Assembly (NCBI RefSeq): GCF_003260975.1
Contig: NZ_CP030041.1
Coordinates: 3,778,501-3,842,500 of the forward strand
Reading direction: 5' to 3'
DNA length: 64,000 nt
Source of the DNA: Echinicola strongylocentroti
Lineage (GTDB): Bacteria; Bacteroidota; Bacteroidia; Cytophagales; Cyclobacteriaceae
In this document: piece by piece, positions 56,508-64,000 of the stretch
Layout of the letters: the number at the start of each line of letters is the position of its first letter
Position numbering within the stretch: position 1 is the stretch's first letter
Position numbers and translations under genes: made by a program
The notes under the pieces: model-generated
Told to the model about the DNA's origin: nothing
Databases searched by the model: none
Seen by the model: only the letters and a program-made list of their open reading frames with translations

Positions 56508-58556
56508 ATGAAAAAGAGCATTATATATTTAATCCTATGCATGGCCGTGACTTCACTGAGTCATGCGCAAGTAGATAGAAGCAAATACCCAGAGCCAGGT
56601 CCTGCTCCTGAAATTGAGCTGGGGGATCCGGAGACGTTTACTTTGGACAATGGCCTTAAAGTGTTTGTGGTGGAAAACCACAAGTTGCCCAGAGTGGCCT
56701 TTTCCCTGGTCATCGACAGGGATCCGATAGTTGAAAAAGAAAAGGCGGGAATGACGGGTTTTGTCGGGGATATCCTCATGGCAGGTACCACATCCCGGTC
56801 AAAGGACCAACTGGATGAAGAGGTGGATTTTATCGGGGCTTCGCTGAGTGCAGGGTCTACCTCCCTGTATGGATCATCATTGAAGGAGCACCAGGAGAAG
56901 ATCCTTACCTTAATGGAGGATGTACTCTTTCACCCCTCTTTTCCACAGGAAGAATTGGATAAGCTGAAGAAGCAGGCGCTGACAGGGCTGGCCGCATCCA
57001 AGGATGAGCCAGATGCCATATCAGGACGACTGGCAGGTAAGCTGGTGTATGGAACGGATCATCCTTATGGAGAGATCAGGACAGAGGAATCCATTTCGGC
57101 TATTGAAATGGAAGATATCCGTGCTTATTATGAAACCTATTTTAAGCCAAATATCGCATATTTGGCCATAGTAGGGGATATAGATAAGAAGGAAGCAGAG
57201 AAGGTTGTGAAGGCCCATTTTGCAAAATGGAAAAAGGGAGATGTGCCAGAAATGAGCTATTCCACACCTTCTGTTCCGGAGCAAAATGAAGTCGCATTAG
57301 TCGATCGCTCAGCATCTGTGCAGTCGGTTGTTGATATCACCTATCCCATGGAGATGAGTTTGGGTAATAATGATTACCTGGATACCCGCGTTTTAAATTA
57401 CATATTGGGAGGGGGAGCGTCATCTCGATTGTTTATGAATCTGCGGGAAGATAAAGGATATACTTATGGTGCCTATTCCAGCATTGGAGCGGATGAGCTG
57501 GTGACCAGCTTTTCTGCTGGAGCTTCCGTAAGAACTGCAGTCACCGACTCTGCAGTTACAGAGCTTATTTATGAGATTAATCGCATAATGGATGAAGGGA
57601 TCACAGAGGAAGAACTGGAAGCAGCCAAGGCCAATCTGAGTGGTAGTTTTGGTAGATCCTTGGAAAGCCCTTCTACTTTGGCGAGATTTGCCATCAATAT
57701 TGAGCGTTATGACCTCCCCGCTGACTTTTACAAAACTTATTTGCAGCGGCTAAGTGCCCTGACTGTGGACGATATCAATGCTGCGGCACGAAAGTATATC
57801 AAGCCAAGCAATATGTACATAACTGTGGTGGGGAATGGTTCGGAAATAAAAGATAACTTAGCCCAGTTTGGCCCAGTAAGCCTATATAACAATTGGGGGG
57901 ACCCGGTCAAGGAAATTGAGATGACCGATATGGATATGACGGCAGAGGATGTCATTGATAATTATATCAAGGCAATAGGTGGTGAAGATGCTGTCAATGC
58001 AGTCGAAACCGCGAAGGTGATGATGAAAGCGGAAGTTCAAGGGCAGGTAATAGGCATGACTATGGTATACGATGATCCTGCTATGCGTTTCAGTCAAAAG
58101 GTATCCATGATGGGGAATACGGTTTCCAATACGTTACTATCAGAAGGGAAAGGCACTGTTTCGGCTATGGGACAATCCAAAGAGCTTACTGATGAACAGT
58201 ATGAGGAAGCTAAGATGAACATGTTTATCTTCCCAGAGGCACATTATGAAGATTTGATGTATACTCTTGAATTGGACGGCATAAAAGACATAGATGGTCA
58301 GAAAGCCTATAAGGTGATCGTTTCCAATCCTACCGGTGCAAAAAGCGTGAACTATTACAGTGTGGAAACAGGTTTGAAGGTGAAGAGTGAAAATGAAAAG
58401 ACAGGGGAAATCACCTATTCAGATTATCAAGAGCATGAAGGGATACAATATGCTATGGAAATGATCGTAAAATCACCAATGATCCCTGCACCGCTAAATA
58501 CTACCGTGGAGTCATTGGAGCTTAATCCGGAACTGACAGAAGAAGATTTTAAATAA
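56508..58556 (+). CDS. M16-family non-catalytic subunit with fused C-terminal secreted domain
   Basis: The product is about 682 residues from the ATG at 56508, with a signal peptide ending SHAQ. The M16 part (about 25-460) lacks HxxEH, reading GMTGFVGDIL at that place, but keeps the partner-subunit arginine-tyrosine segment (NLREDKGYTYGAYSSI). Residues about 470-682 are an added domain resembling the product of the next gene: shared GG near the start, SMGQ or AMGQ, LT(D/E)(E/D)Q, FVFPE or FIFPE, YYSVETGLK or FYSVESGLK, and YSDYQE or YKDYQE. Both halves are probably secreted and pair with the 55150 enzyme. Confidence 0.88.
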   Translation: MKKSIIYLILCMAVTSLSHAQVDRSKYPEPGPAPEIELGDPETFTLDNGLKVFVVENHKLPRVAFSLVIDRDPIVEKEKAGMTGFVGDILMAGTTSRSKDQLDEEVDFIGASLSAGSTSLYGSSLKEHQEKILTLMEDVLFHPSFPQEELDKLKKQALTGLAASKDEPDAISGRLAGKLVYGTDHPYGEIRTEESISAIEMEDIRAYYETYFKPNIAYLAIVGDIDKKEAEKVVKAHFAKWKKGDVPEMSYSTPSVPEQNEVALVDRSASVQSVVDITYPMEMSLGNNDYLDTRVLNYILGGGASSRLFMNLREDKGYTYGAYSSIGADELVTSFSAGASVRTAVTDSAVTELIYEINRIMDEGITEEELEAAKANLSGSFGRSLESPSTLARFAINIERYDLPADFYKTYLQRLSALTVDDINAAARKYIKPSNMYITVVGNGSEIKDNLAQFGPVSLYNNWGDPVKEIEMTDMDMTAEDVIDNYIKAIGGEDAVNAVETAKVMMKAEVQGQVIGMTMVYDDPAMRFSQKVSMMGNTVSNTLLSEGKGTVSAMGQSKELTDEQYEEAKMNMFIFPEAHYEDLMYTLELDGIKDIDGQKAYKVIVSNPTGAKSVNYYSVETGLKVKSENEKTGEITYSDYQEHEGIQYAMEMIVKSPMIPAPLNTTVESLELNPELTEEDFK

Positions 58557-58566
58557 TAATATAACT

Positions 58567-59295
58567 ATGAAAAAGGCAATGATTGCATTGGTGGCATCAC
58601 TGATGATGAGCGGAGTGGATGTCCAGGCCAATGAAGCCGTGAAAAAGGGAAGTTTGGTATCTATCCAAGATGTGACTGTAAAAGAAGTCGTGGATAAATA
58701 TATCAGTGCGGCAGGAGGAATAGAGAAGATCAAGGCGATCAAAAACATGGAAATGAACATGGAAACGGAGATTCAGGGGATGACCCTTGTGATCAAGGCC
58801 GTAACTGACCAAGAGAATCACCGTCTACTGAATCTTACCAAAATGAATGGTAATCAAGTGGCCAAGACGGTCATCAGAGACAATCAAGGGAAAGTGGTCA
58901 GCATGGGGCAAGAGCAAGACCTTACCGAAGATCAGCTTAACTCCATGAAGAGCCAGACCTTTGTTTTTCCGGAGTTGTTCTATGAGGAGCTTGGTTACGA
59001 GGTGACTTATGGTGGTACAGAAGACGTGGAAGGTGAAGCTGCTCATAAACTGCTGCTTAAAGATGCCAGTGGTGTGGAAACTTCAGAATTTTATAGCGTT
59101 GAATCAGGACTGAAATTAAAGACAGCGTCTGAAGCTGCCGGGACCGTTAGTTATAAGGATTACCAAGAAGTCGACGGTATCATGGTTCCTTCCAAGATGG
59201 TGATAGCTAACTCCATGATGCCTACGGCAATGGAAGCAAATATTACCTCAGTGGTCTTTAACCAAGAATTAGATAGCACACTCTTTGAGTGGTAA
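58567..59295 (+). CDS. secreted protein homologous to the M16 partner's C-terminal domain
   Basis: The 242 residues start with a signal peptide ending VQA. The mature region is a single domain (about 40-242) that aligns along its whole length with residues 470-682 of the preceding protein. The strand pattern and position resemble LolA/LolB-like lipoprotein-sorting folds, but that is a guess. It begins 10 bp after the M16 gene, so the three genes form one operon. A strong terminator follows at 59313-59350. Confidence 0.8.
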   Translation: MKKAMIALVASLMMSGVDVQANEAVKKGSLVSIQDVTVKEVVDKYISAAGGIEKIKAIKNMEMNMETEIQGMTLVIKAVTDQENHRLLNLTKMNGNQVAKTVIRDNQGKVVSMGQEQDLTEDQLNSMKSQTFVFPELFYEELGYEVTYGGTEDVEGEAAHKLLLKDASGVETSEFYSVESGLKLKTASEAAGTVSYKDYQEVDGIMVPSKMVIANSMMPTAMEANITSVVFNQELDSTLFEW

Positions 59296-59312
59296 GGCTG
59301 GCCATGGCCAAT

Positions 59313-59350
59313 AAAAAGAGGCTATCCCTGATCAGGGGTAGCCTCTTTTT
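59313..59350. terminator. strong bidirectional terminator
   Basis: 19-bp arms AAAAAGAGGCTATCCCTGA and TCAGGGGTAGCCTCTTTTT with one G-U pair and essentially no loop beyond the dyad. It separates the M16 operon from the converging DoxX gene. Confidence 0.9.
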
Positions 59351-59359
59351 ATTTCATTC

Positions 59360-59416
59360 GGTTTATGCATTAGGAGCCGTTATAGTCCATAATATATAGG
59401 CTAATGCACATTCAGG
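59360..59416. repeat. short degenerate member of the ATGCATTAG repeat family
   Basis: GGTTTATGCATTAGGAG near the left end and GGCTAATGCACATTCAGG near the right end, in inverted relation. It lies between the terminator and the DoxX stop. Confidence 0.45.
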
Positions 59417-59427
59417 GTGTGGTCTTT

Positions 59428-59871
59428 TTACCAATGGGGATGGTTTTTCATCCAGTGATCCAAAGAGAATTTCCCTGATCCATAAATGAGAAAAACAACC
59501 AGCAAAATCAATACACCCAAGGATAGTTCAAATTCCAAGTTATTGGAAACAGAAAGGAAGCCTTGGTTGATATTGACAAAAAAGACAGCGCCGAGCAGGA
59601 TGGGTATTTGAAAAATGATTGCAAAGCGCGTCAATAAACCGGAAGCGATCATAAAACCTCCCACTAGATGGGCAAAAGCTACATAATGGGCCAGTGCTAG
59701 GTTAAAAAACTGGAGGTCGCTATTGCTCATAATTTCCATTAAGGCACTTGTGTTGGCGATAAACATGATGCCTTTGTACATAATGAATAGGCCTAGTGCC
59801 ATCCTAATGAAATCGATCCAATTGGGATGGTGGGTATCTGCCCACGATTCGATTTTAGAAATAGTTTCCAT
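59428..59871 (-). CDS. DoxX family membrane protein
   Basis: The 147 residues show four membrane helices, with DFIRMALGLFIMYKGIMFI, ALAHYVAFAHLVGGFMIASGLLTRFAIIFQIPILLGAVFFV and LGVLILLVVFLIYGSGKFSLD. The HLxGG helix and the GSGKFSLD end are typical of DoxX-like quinol-oxidase-related proteins. The role is unclear; family members have been linked to respiration and redox stress. It has no co-directed neighbour. Confidence 0.85.
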   Translation of the reverse strand: METISKIESWADTHHPNWIDFIRMALGLFIMYKGIMFIANTSALMEIMSNSDLQFFNLALAHYVAFAHLVGGFMIASGLLTRFAIIFQIPILLGAVFFVNINQGFLSVSNNLEFELSLGVLILLVVFLIYGSGKFSLDHWMKNHPHW

Positions 59872-59968
59872 GGTATTTTGGGTTTGGTTTTAGGATAATA
59901 TACAAATAAAATAACTTATTTCACTGGTTTTTAGTGATTTATATAAGTTGATTCATTTGCTAGCCCAA

Positions 59969-60145
59969 GTTTAACCCGGAATATGCATTAGCCTATCTGT
60001 TGCGACCTTAAACTGCTTCAAAATCAGCCGTTTCACATTAGTTTTCGGCATAACCGTAGCGGTGCTACGCTAATGCCTCCAAACTAACTGATTTTCTTGC
60101 AATTTCAGCTCTCACTACGATTCCTAACGCATAATCCGGGTTTAA
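59969..60145. repeat. long inverted-terminus intergenic repeat, copy B
   Basis: Nearly identical to 26337-26512, with only a few substitutions seen by eye. The ends TTTAACCCGGAATATGCATT and CATAATCCGGGTTTA are inverted repeats, and the apex CGTAGC-GGT-GCTACG is conserved. Confidence 0.8.
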
Positions 60146-60221
60146 TTTACAACCCATCACTGCGAGCTGGGTTGGTACCTGAAGGAAAAAGCCAAGTGGA
60201 CTCTATTGAGTTAGAAAAATC

Positions 60222-60330
60222 ATGGACCAAGCGGAAAGGTTGAGGGGCTGATGGAACGCTGATGACGCAGATGATTATGATTTGCGCTGATTTTTTGCTT
60301 ATAATTGGAAAAGACAAGTAGCATAAAAAA
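60222..60330. repeat. dispersed intergenic repeat (GATGATTATGATTTGCGCTG family), copy 3
   Basis: Close match to the reverse complement of 54470-54600 over about 100 bp, sharing the AGATGATTATGATTTGCGCT core and TTGGAAAAGACAAGTAGCAT. The remaining spacer to 60486 holds no clear gene. A 149-codon minus-strand frame at 60147-60596 crosses this repeat and the M61 gene end and is rejected. Confidence 0.65.
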
Positions 60331-60486
60331 ACCCTGAAAGGGCGTAACATCCTTAGCCAAGGGCACAGGTATTTCCACCTGAAGCTACTTTGGGTTGCAC
60401 CCTGATTGCGTTGCAGTTTCACTACTAACAGTTCATGATTTAAAATCGGATACCCTAGCGAGGGTTTACGCCGAATTATTTTGGGC

Positions 60487-62154
60487 TTAACTTGACCACT
60501 TGTCTCGCTTCTCATTGCTTTCGCCAGGAACAAGTAAGTATTCGTGGTAATAACTACGGACTGATGCTGGAAGCTGGCAGTGGACTTTTCTGCCAAAACG
60601 GAAGATGTCTAGCTTTATCACCTCGTTTTCAATAACGTCATCTTGTGCAAATGCCTTTTTATTAATAGTGTTGATTTTATCCCCTTGCATGAGTGATGTA
60701 TATGCAGGGCATTCGGGGTGGATCTTGGTTATGGTTCCATCGGCTAGAGTGATGATGCCCCAGTTGGCCGCTAGGACTTGGGAATGGGGCATGCTTTTGA
60801 CGGTGATGTTGATCGTGGCCATTTCCTTGCATAGTAAAGGAAAAATATCCTCCGTGCCTCCCACATACTTCTTGAAAAAATCAGCAATGATTTCTTTGTT
60901 GCCGTGTAGGTCAGCAATGATCTGTTGATAATCCTGCATGGTGTAGCCCTTGTTTGACTTGCCAAACTTCAGCCACATTTCTTTCATGACTTCATGCAGA
61001 CTGCTTCCCTTTTCCAGGAGCATTAGGTCCAAAATGGTGGATAGAAGAGTGCCTCGATTATATATACTGACTTTTTTTTCTGGAATACCCGCTTTGTAGC
61101 CATCTAGCCATAGGTCCCAGCTAGATGCGCTGATGGATTGGTTTTGCCAGCCGAAGGAGCTGAATTCCCTGTTAAGCTGTTTTTCCATATTGGCAAGGAA
61201 CCCCTCCAAAGTGAAGTAGCCGGATTTTAGCAGGAATAGATCTCCCATATAGGTAGTGACTCCTTCCGCTACCACGCCAGTGTCAAAGTAGGTTTCTTTA
61301 GAAAAATCATAAGGGAGAAGTTCTTTTGGCCTGATGCGGCAAACGTTCCAAAAGTGATAAAGCTCATGGCAACTTACCCCAAAAAATTCATCCATGTTTT
61401 CATTTTGCTCCAATGACTCTGCCGGACCGAAGGTGATTACCGTCGAAAATTGGTGCTCTACTCCATGATAATGTTTATACGGTAGCAGCTGGAATAAGAA
61501 GTGATAATCTTCCGCTGGAAATTCTTCGAATGCCCTAATTTGCTTTAGCGTAAAAGCCTCAAATTTTTTGATCAATTGAGGAATGTCAAAATGGATTTCT
61601 CCTTGAAACCAGAGATGAAAATTACTTGCTTGTACTTGGTAGCTGTAATGCTTCAGGGAAGGAGAGGCGATCACCGGGCTGTCCACTAAGTGCTGGAAAT
61701 TATCAGCCTGAAAAATACAAGTGTCTATTTTTGGCAAAGCGGTGGCTATTTCGAAAGATTCGGGAAGTTGCAGGTGGACAATTACCTGCTCCTTCTCCAG
61801 CCCTTTCACTTCAAAACAACAGTTGATGAAGTTCAAGTAGAGTTGTTCATCGTCAGACCAGCTTCCTCCAGCATCCATTTGCGAGGCATGGAATTCATAA
61901 CTGACGGTATAGGGGCCTGCCTCTTGCGTTTGGAATACCCAGAGGTCTTTTGACTTTTTGTTCCAGTGAGCAGGTCCTTCTAGGGAGGAGATGGCGAAGC
62001 CTTTTATTTTCTGCGCATAGTTGGTGATTTCATACCGACCTGGTCGCCAAGAGGGAAGCTGGAGCTCATACGTGCTATTGGCAGCACACTGAATAGTGAG
62101 TTGGATTTGTACAAATTGATTGTGCGGATTATTTCTATATATCAGGTATTCCAT
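60487..62154 (-). CDS. M61-family (glycyl aminopeptidase-like) metallopeptidase
   Basis: The 555 residues begin directly without a signal peptide (MEYLIYRNNPHNQFVQIQL). An N-terminal beta domain (about 1-170) leads to the thermolysin-like domain with HELYH, H263 to H267, and a downstream Glu in FDTGVVAEGVTTYMGDLFLLKSG. A C-terminal region near 455-530 looks like a PDZ domain (PAYTSLMQGDKINTIN). The M61 family removes Gly or Ala from peptide N-termini. The lack of a signal suggests a cytoplasmic form, unlike many secreted relatives. It diverges from rpmH. Confidence 0.88.
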   Translation of the reverse strand: MEYLIYRNNPHNQFVQIQLTIQCAANSTYELQLPSWRPGRYEITNYAQKIKGFAISSLEGPAHWNKKSKDLWVFQTQEAGPYTVSYEFHASQMDAGGSWSDDEQLYLNFINCCFEVKGLEKEQVIVHLQLPESFEIATALPKIDTCIFQADNFQHLVDSPVIASPSLKHYSYQVQASNFHLWFQGEIHFDIPQLIKKFEAFTLKQIRAFEEFPAEDYHFLFQLLPYKHYHGVEHQFSTVITFGPAESLEQNENMDEFFGVSCHELYHFWNVCRIRPKELLPYDFSKETYFDTGVVAEGVTTYMGDLFLLKSGYFTLEGFLANMEKQLNREFSSFGWQNQSISASSWDLWLDGYKAGIPEKKVSIYNRGTLLSTILDLMLLEKGSSLHEVMKEMWLKFGKSNKGYTMQDYQQIIADLHGNKEIIADFFKKYVGGTEDIFPLLCKEMATINITVKSMPHSQVLAANWGIITLADGTITKIHPECPAYTSLMQGDKINTINKKAFAQDDVIENEVIKLDIFRFGRKVHCQLPASVRSYYHEYLLVPGESNEKRDKWSS

Positions 62155-62194
62155 TTACATTTGTGCTTTACAATAAACAAAAGTAAGTCACTGG

Positions 62195-62225
62195 TTTGTA
62201 AATAAAAAAAACGTGGCTATCTTTG
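62195..62225 (+). promoter_or_regulatory. promoter of the rpmH operon
   Basis: TTTG at 62195 and TATCTTTG at 62218-62225 with exactly 19 bp between, the best consensus promoter in the window. It lies about 140 bp before rpmH, leaving a long leader. Confidence 0.75.
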
Positions 62226-62364
62226 CAGTCCTTTTCAGGGGTTACTGTAAAAGGAGAGACAGAAAAGCAGTAAATATTAAAAACATAAATCGGTAAAAGA
62301 AGTTAGTGGTAGTTTGATACCAAGCCCCATGAGCATTCTGTAGCTGATAGAAAATTAAACGATC

Positions 62365-62523
62365 ATGAAAAGAACATTTCAACCTTCTCGCAGAAAAAGA
62401 AGAAATAAGCACGGATTTAGGGAAAGAATGGCGTCACCTAACGGCAGAAGGGTGATCAAAGCAAGAAGATCAAAAGGTAGACATAAACTATCCGTATCTT
62501 CAGAGAAAACACTTAAGAAGTAA
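62365..62523 (+). CDS. rpmH: 50S ribosomal protein L34
   Basis: The 52-residue protein is read directly from the sequence: it starts [20 protein letters not shown] and continues with [23 protein letters not shown], the L34 signature. A short Lys-rich extension ([10 protein letters not shown]) follows the usual end. It is followed by rnpA, the conserved bacterial pair. No dnaA is seen, so the origin is not placed here. Confidence 0.97.
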   Translation: MKRTFQPSRRKRRNKHGFRERMASPNGRRVIKARRSKGRHKLSVSSEKTLKK

Positions 62524-62551
62524 TTTGTTCGTTCCTTGATGCCTTATGACT

Positions 62552-62950
62552 ATGGACTATAGGCTGCCAAAGAAGGAGAGATTACATTCTAAAAAGTTAA
62601 TAAAGGAACTTTTTGACAAAGGTTCCTCTTTTTTTTTATACCCCTTTAAGATCATTTATTTACCAATAGAAGGGGAAGCTGAAACCAATCAGGTACTTTT
62701 TTCTGTTTCCAAGAGGAAAATAAGGAAGGCTGTTCATCGAAATTACCTAAAGCGAAGGATCAAAGAAGCCTACCGGCTCAATAAATCCTTACTTATAGAT
62801 GGTAAAAATAACAAAAAATTGATAGCTTTCGTTTATGTAGCGCCTGACTTGGAGGATTTTCACAAGATCCAGTCAAAGGTGCAGAAAGTATTAAACCGAC
62901 TTGCAGATAGGCAAGAAGCTAACCGTAATAATGATGAGAAAAAGAAATAG
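62552..62950 (+). CDS. rnpA: ribonuclease P protein component
   Basis: The product is about 132 residues from the ATG at 62552 (MDYRLPKKERLHSKK); an ATG at 62546 adds two residues. The RNR motif appears as KRKIRKAVHRNYLKRRIKEAYRLNK. It binds RNase P RNA for tRNA 5' processing. It begins 28 bp after rpmH and overlaps the next gene by about 17 bp. Confidence 0.95.
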   Translation: MDYRLPKKERLHSKKLIKELFDKGSSFFLYPFKIIYLPIEGEAETNQVLFSVSKRKIRKAVHRNYLKRRIKEAYRLNKSLLIDGKNNKKLIAFVYVAPDLEDFHKIQSKVQKVLNRLADRQEANRNNDEKKK

Positions 62951-64000
62951 CATAATCGCCATTTTTTTAGTGCTGATAATAGGAGGGGGCATGTTGGTTT
63001 CCTTTAAAGGGAAAAACGACAAGCTTTTTTTGATTGCTAAAAACCTCGACATCTTCGCTTCCTTGATTCGGGAACTTGATTCGTTTTACGTGGATGAAAT
63101 CAATCCTGACGAATTGGTGACGGTTGGGATCAATGCCATGCTCGAAGAGTTGGATCCGTATACCACGTATATCCCAGAAGAAGAGTCGGAAGATTTCAGG
63201 ACTATGACGACGGGAGAGTACGGAGGTATCGGGGCGATGATCGGTAATAGGACCGGTAAGAACATGATCCTCATGCCCTATGAAGGCTTTCCGGCCGAAT
63301 CATCAGGTTTGCGCATCGGGGATGAACTGCTAAAGGTAGATACTGTCGATGTGGTGGAGCTGGTGACCTCTGATATTTCGGAGATGCTAAAAGGCCCCGC
63401 CAATACCCCCGTGGAGGTAGTGGTCAAAAGGAACCAGGATACATTGTCTTTTGCGATCACCAGAAAAAAAATCGTGATCAATAACGTTCCTTTTTATGGT
63501 ATGGTCAATGACAATATCGGGTACATTAAATTGACAGATTTCACGACCAATGCGGGAGATGATGTTCGAAAAGCACTGGTGGAGCTGAAAAGCCGTGGAG
63601 CAGAGCGATTGATATTGGATCTGAGGGATAACCCCGGCGGAATCCTGAAGGAAGCAGTGGATATCGTTAGTCTATTTGTCCCTAAAGGCAAAGAGGTAGT
63701 GAGTACCATTGGGAAGTTGGAAAATGTCAACGCAGAATATAAGACAACTCGCTCTCCCGTGGATAAGCGAATGCCTCTGGCGGTATTGATCAATGAGCGT
63801 TCTGCTTCAGCTTCCGAAATTGTATCGGGAGCCTTGCAGGATTATGACAGAGCGGTTTTGGTAGGTAGGAAGACCTTTGGAAAGGGTCTAGTGCAGAGCA
63901 CAATTCCGCTTTCTTATAATTCTCAGGTTAAGGTGACTACAGCTAAATATTACATTCCAAGTGGCAGGTGTATTCAGGAGATTGATTACAGCAAAAGAGA
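62934..64000 (+). CDS. S41-family C-terminal processing peptidase, partial (runs off the window)
   Basis: About 355 residues are visible. Starts at 62931 or 62934 (tandem ATG) overlap rnpA. An N-terminal membrane anchor (IIAIFLVLIIGGGMLVSF) leads to the prodomain (LDSFYVDEINPDELVTVGINAMLEELDPYTTYI), a PDZ domain (EGFPAESSGLRIGDELLKVD), and the S41 core. The catalytic dyad is Ser292 in SASASEIVSGALQDY with Lys317 in FGKGLVQ, plus Gln321. The family processes periplasmic proteins at their C-termini. The C-terminus lies beyond base 64000. Confidence 0.93.
   Translation, partial: MRKRNSIIAIFLVLIIGGGMLVSFKGKNDKLFLIAKNLDIFASLIRELDSFYVDEINPDELVTVGINAMLEELDPYTTYIPEEESEDFRTMTTGEYGGIGAMIGNRTGKNMILMPYEGFPAESSGLRIGDELLKVDTVDVVELVTSDISEMLKGPANTPVEVVVKRNQDTLSFAITRKKIVINNVPFYGMVNDNIGYIKLTDFTTNAGDDVRKALVELKSRGAERLILDLRDNPGGILKEAVDIVSLFVPKGKEVVSTIGKLENVNAEYKTTRSPVDKRMPLAVLINERSASASEIVSGALQDYDRAVLVGRKTFGKGLVQSTIPLSYNSQVKVTTAKYYIPSGRCIQEIDYSKR

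Noticed and set aside
60147..60596. 149-codon minus-strand frame
   Set aside because: It overlaps the well-supported M61 gene end and otherwise covers two repeat families.
62155..62364. Chromosome origin near rpmH
   Set aside because: rpmH-rnpA can mark oriC in some phyla, but no dnaA, DnaA-box cluster or parAB is visible here.

Overview
The window looks like a chromosomal segment of a Bacteroidota bacterium, most likely of the Cyclobacteriaceae (an Echinicola- or Algoriphagus-like marine relative; the rank is inferred from gene content, not measured). Reasons: several clean Bacteroidota promoters of the form TTTG/TTG-N17-20-TAnnTTTG, Bacteroidota-style genes (long NusB, DUF1573 lipoprotein, six-bladed beta-propeller lipoprotein, alternative GlmU-like protein, orphan GroES-like protein, YbbR protein), atpD-atpC separated from the other ATP synthase genes, and many signal peptides ending in AQ.

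Layout. 1-830: gene-free, repeat-rich. 0.8-2.9 kb: ECF sigma factor, membrane anti-sigma-like partner and a beta-strand-rich exported protein (minus). 3.2-4.3 kb: PLP trans-sulfuration enzyme. 4.6-10.2 kb, minus: YifB/ComM ATPase, a small membrane protein, an MsbA-like exporter, and a Wzi/RemB-like outer membrane barrel. 10.6-17.3 kb, plus: rpmE2, a frameshifted GlmU-like gene, and a compact run holB, retropepsin-like protease, rimK, hemC, cyclophilin lipoprotein, and RmlD-like reductase. 17.5-23.8 kb: alanine symporter, barrel protein, AraC-type regulator, fused 2-oxoacid dehydrogenase E1, MOSC protein. 24.3-29 kb: dnaK, GroES-like gene, ABC exporter. 29.1-34.4 kb: leucine dehydrogenase with a strong operator-like array, then nusB, ytxH, DUF1573, yajC, ybbR, coaE. 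34.5-37.6 kb: NlpC/P60 lipoprotein and atpDC. 37.8-47.5 kb, minus: propeller lipoprotein, glpD-glpK-glpF, barrel protein, nrdB-nrdA. 48.9-49.5 kb: rplU-rpmA between repeat-rich spacers. 50-53.7 kb: peptide-export cassette (HlyD adaptor, C39-peptidase ABC exporter, HTH protein ending in a double-glycine tail). 55-59.3 kb: M16 peptidase pair plus a related secreted protein. 59.4-62.2 kb: DoxX protein and M61 peptidase (minus). 62.4-64 kb: rpmH, rnpA, and an S41 peptidase cut by the window edge.

Most genes are housekeeping. The most unusual parts are the 50-53.7 kb cassette, whose last gene looks like a DNA-binding domain fused to a double-glycine leader and a 22-residue Trp/Pro-rich tail; the 1.5-kb spacer after it, with two related hairpin elements that may be small RNAs; a 19-bp palindrome filling the spacer of the leucine dehydrogenase promoter; and several families of intergenic repeats, one with terminal inverted repeats that folds almost end to end. 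I saw no rRNA, tRNA, CRISPR array, prophage or intact transposase gene by eye; a covariance-model search was not possible.
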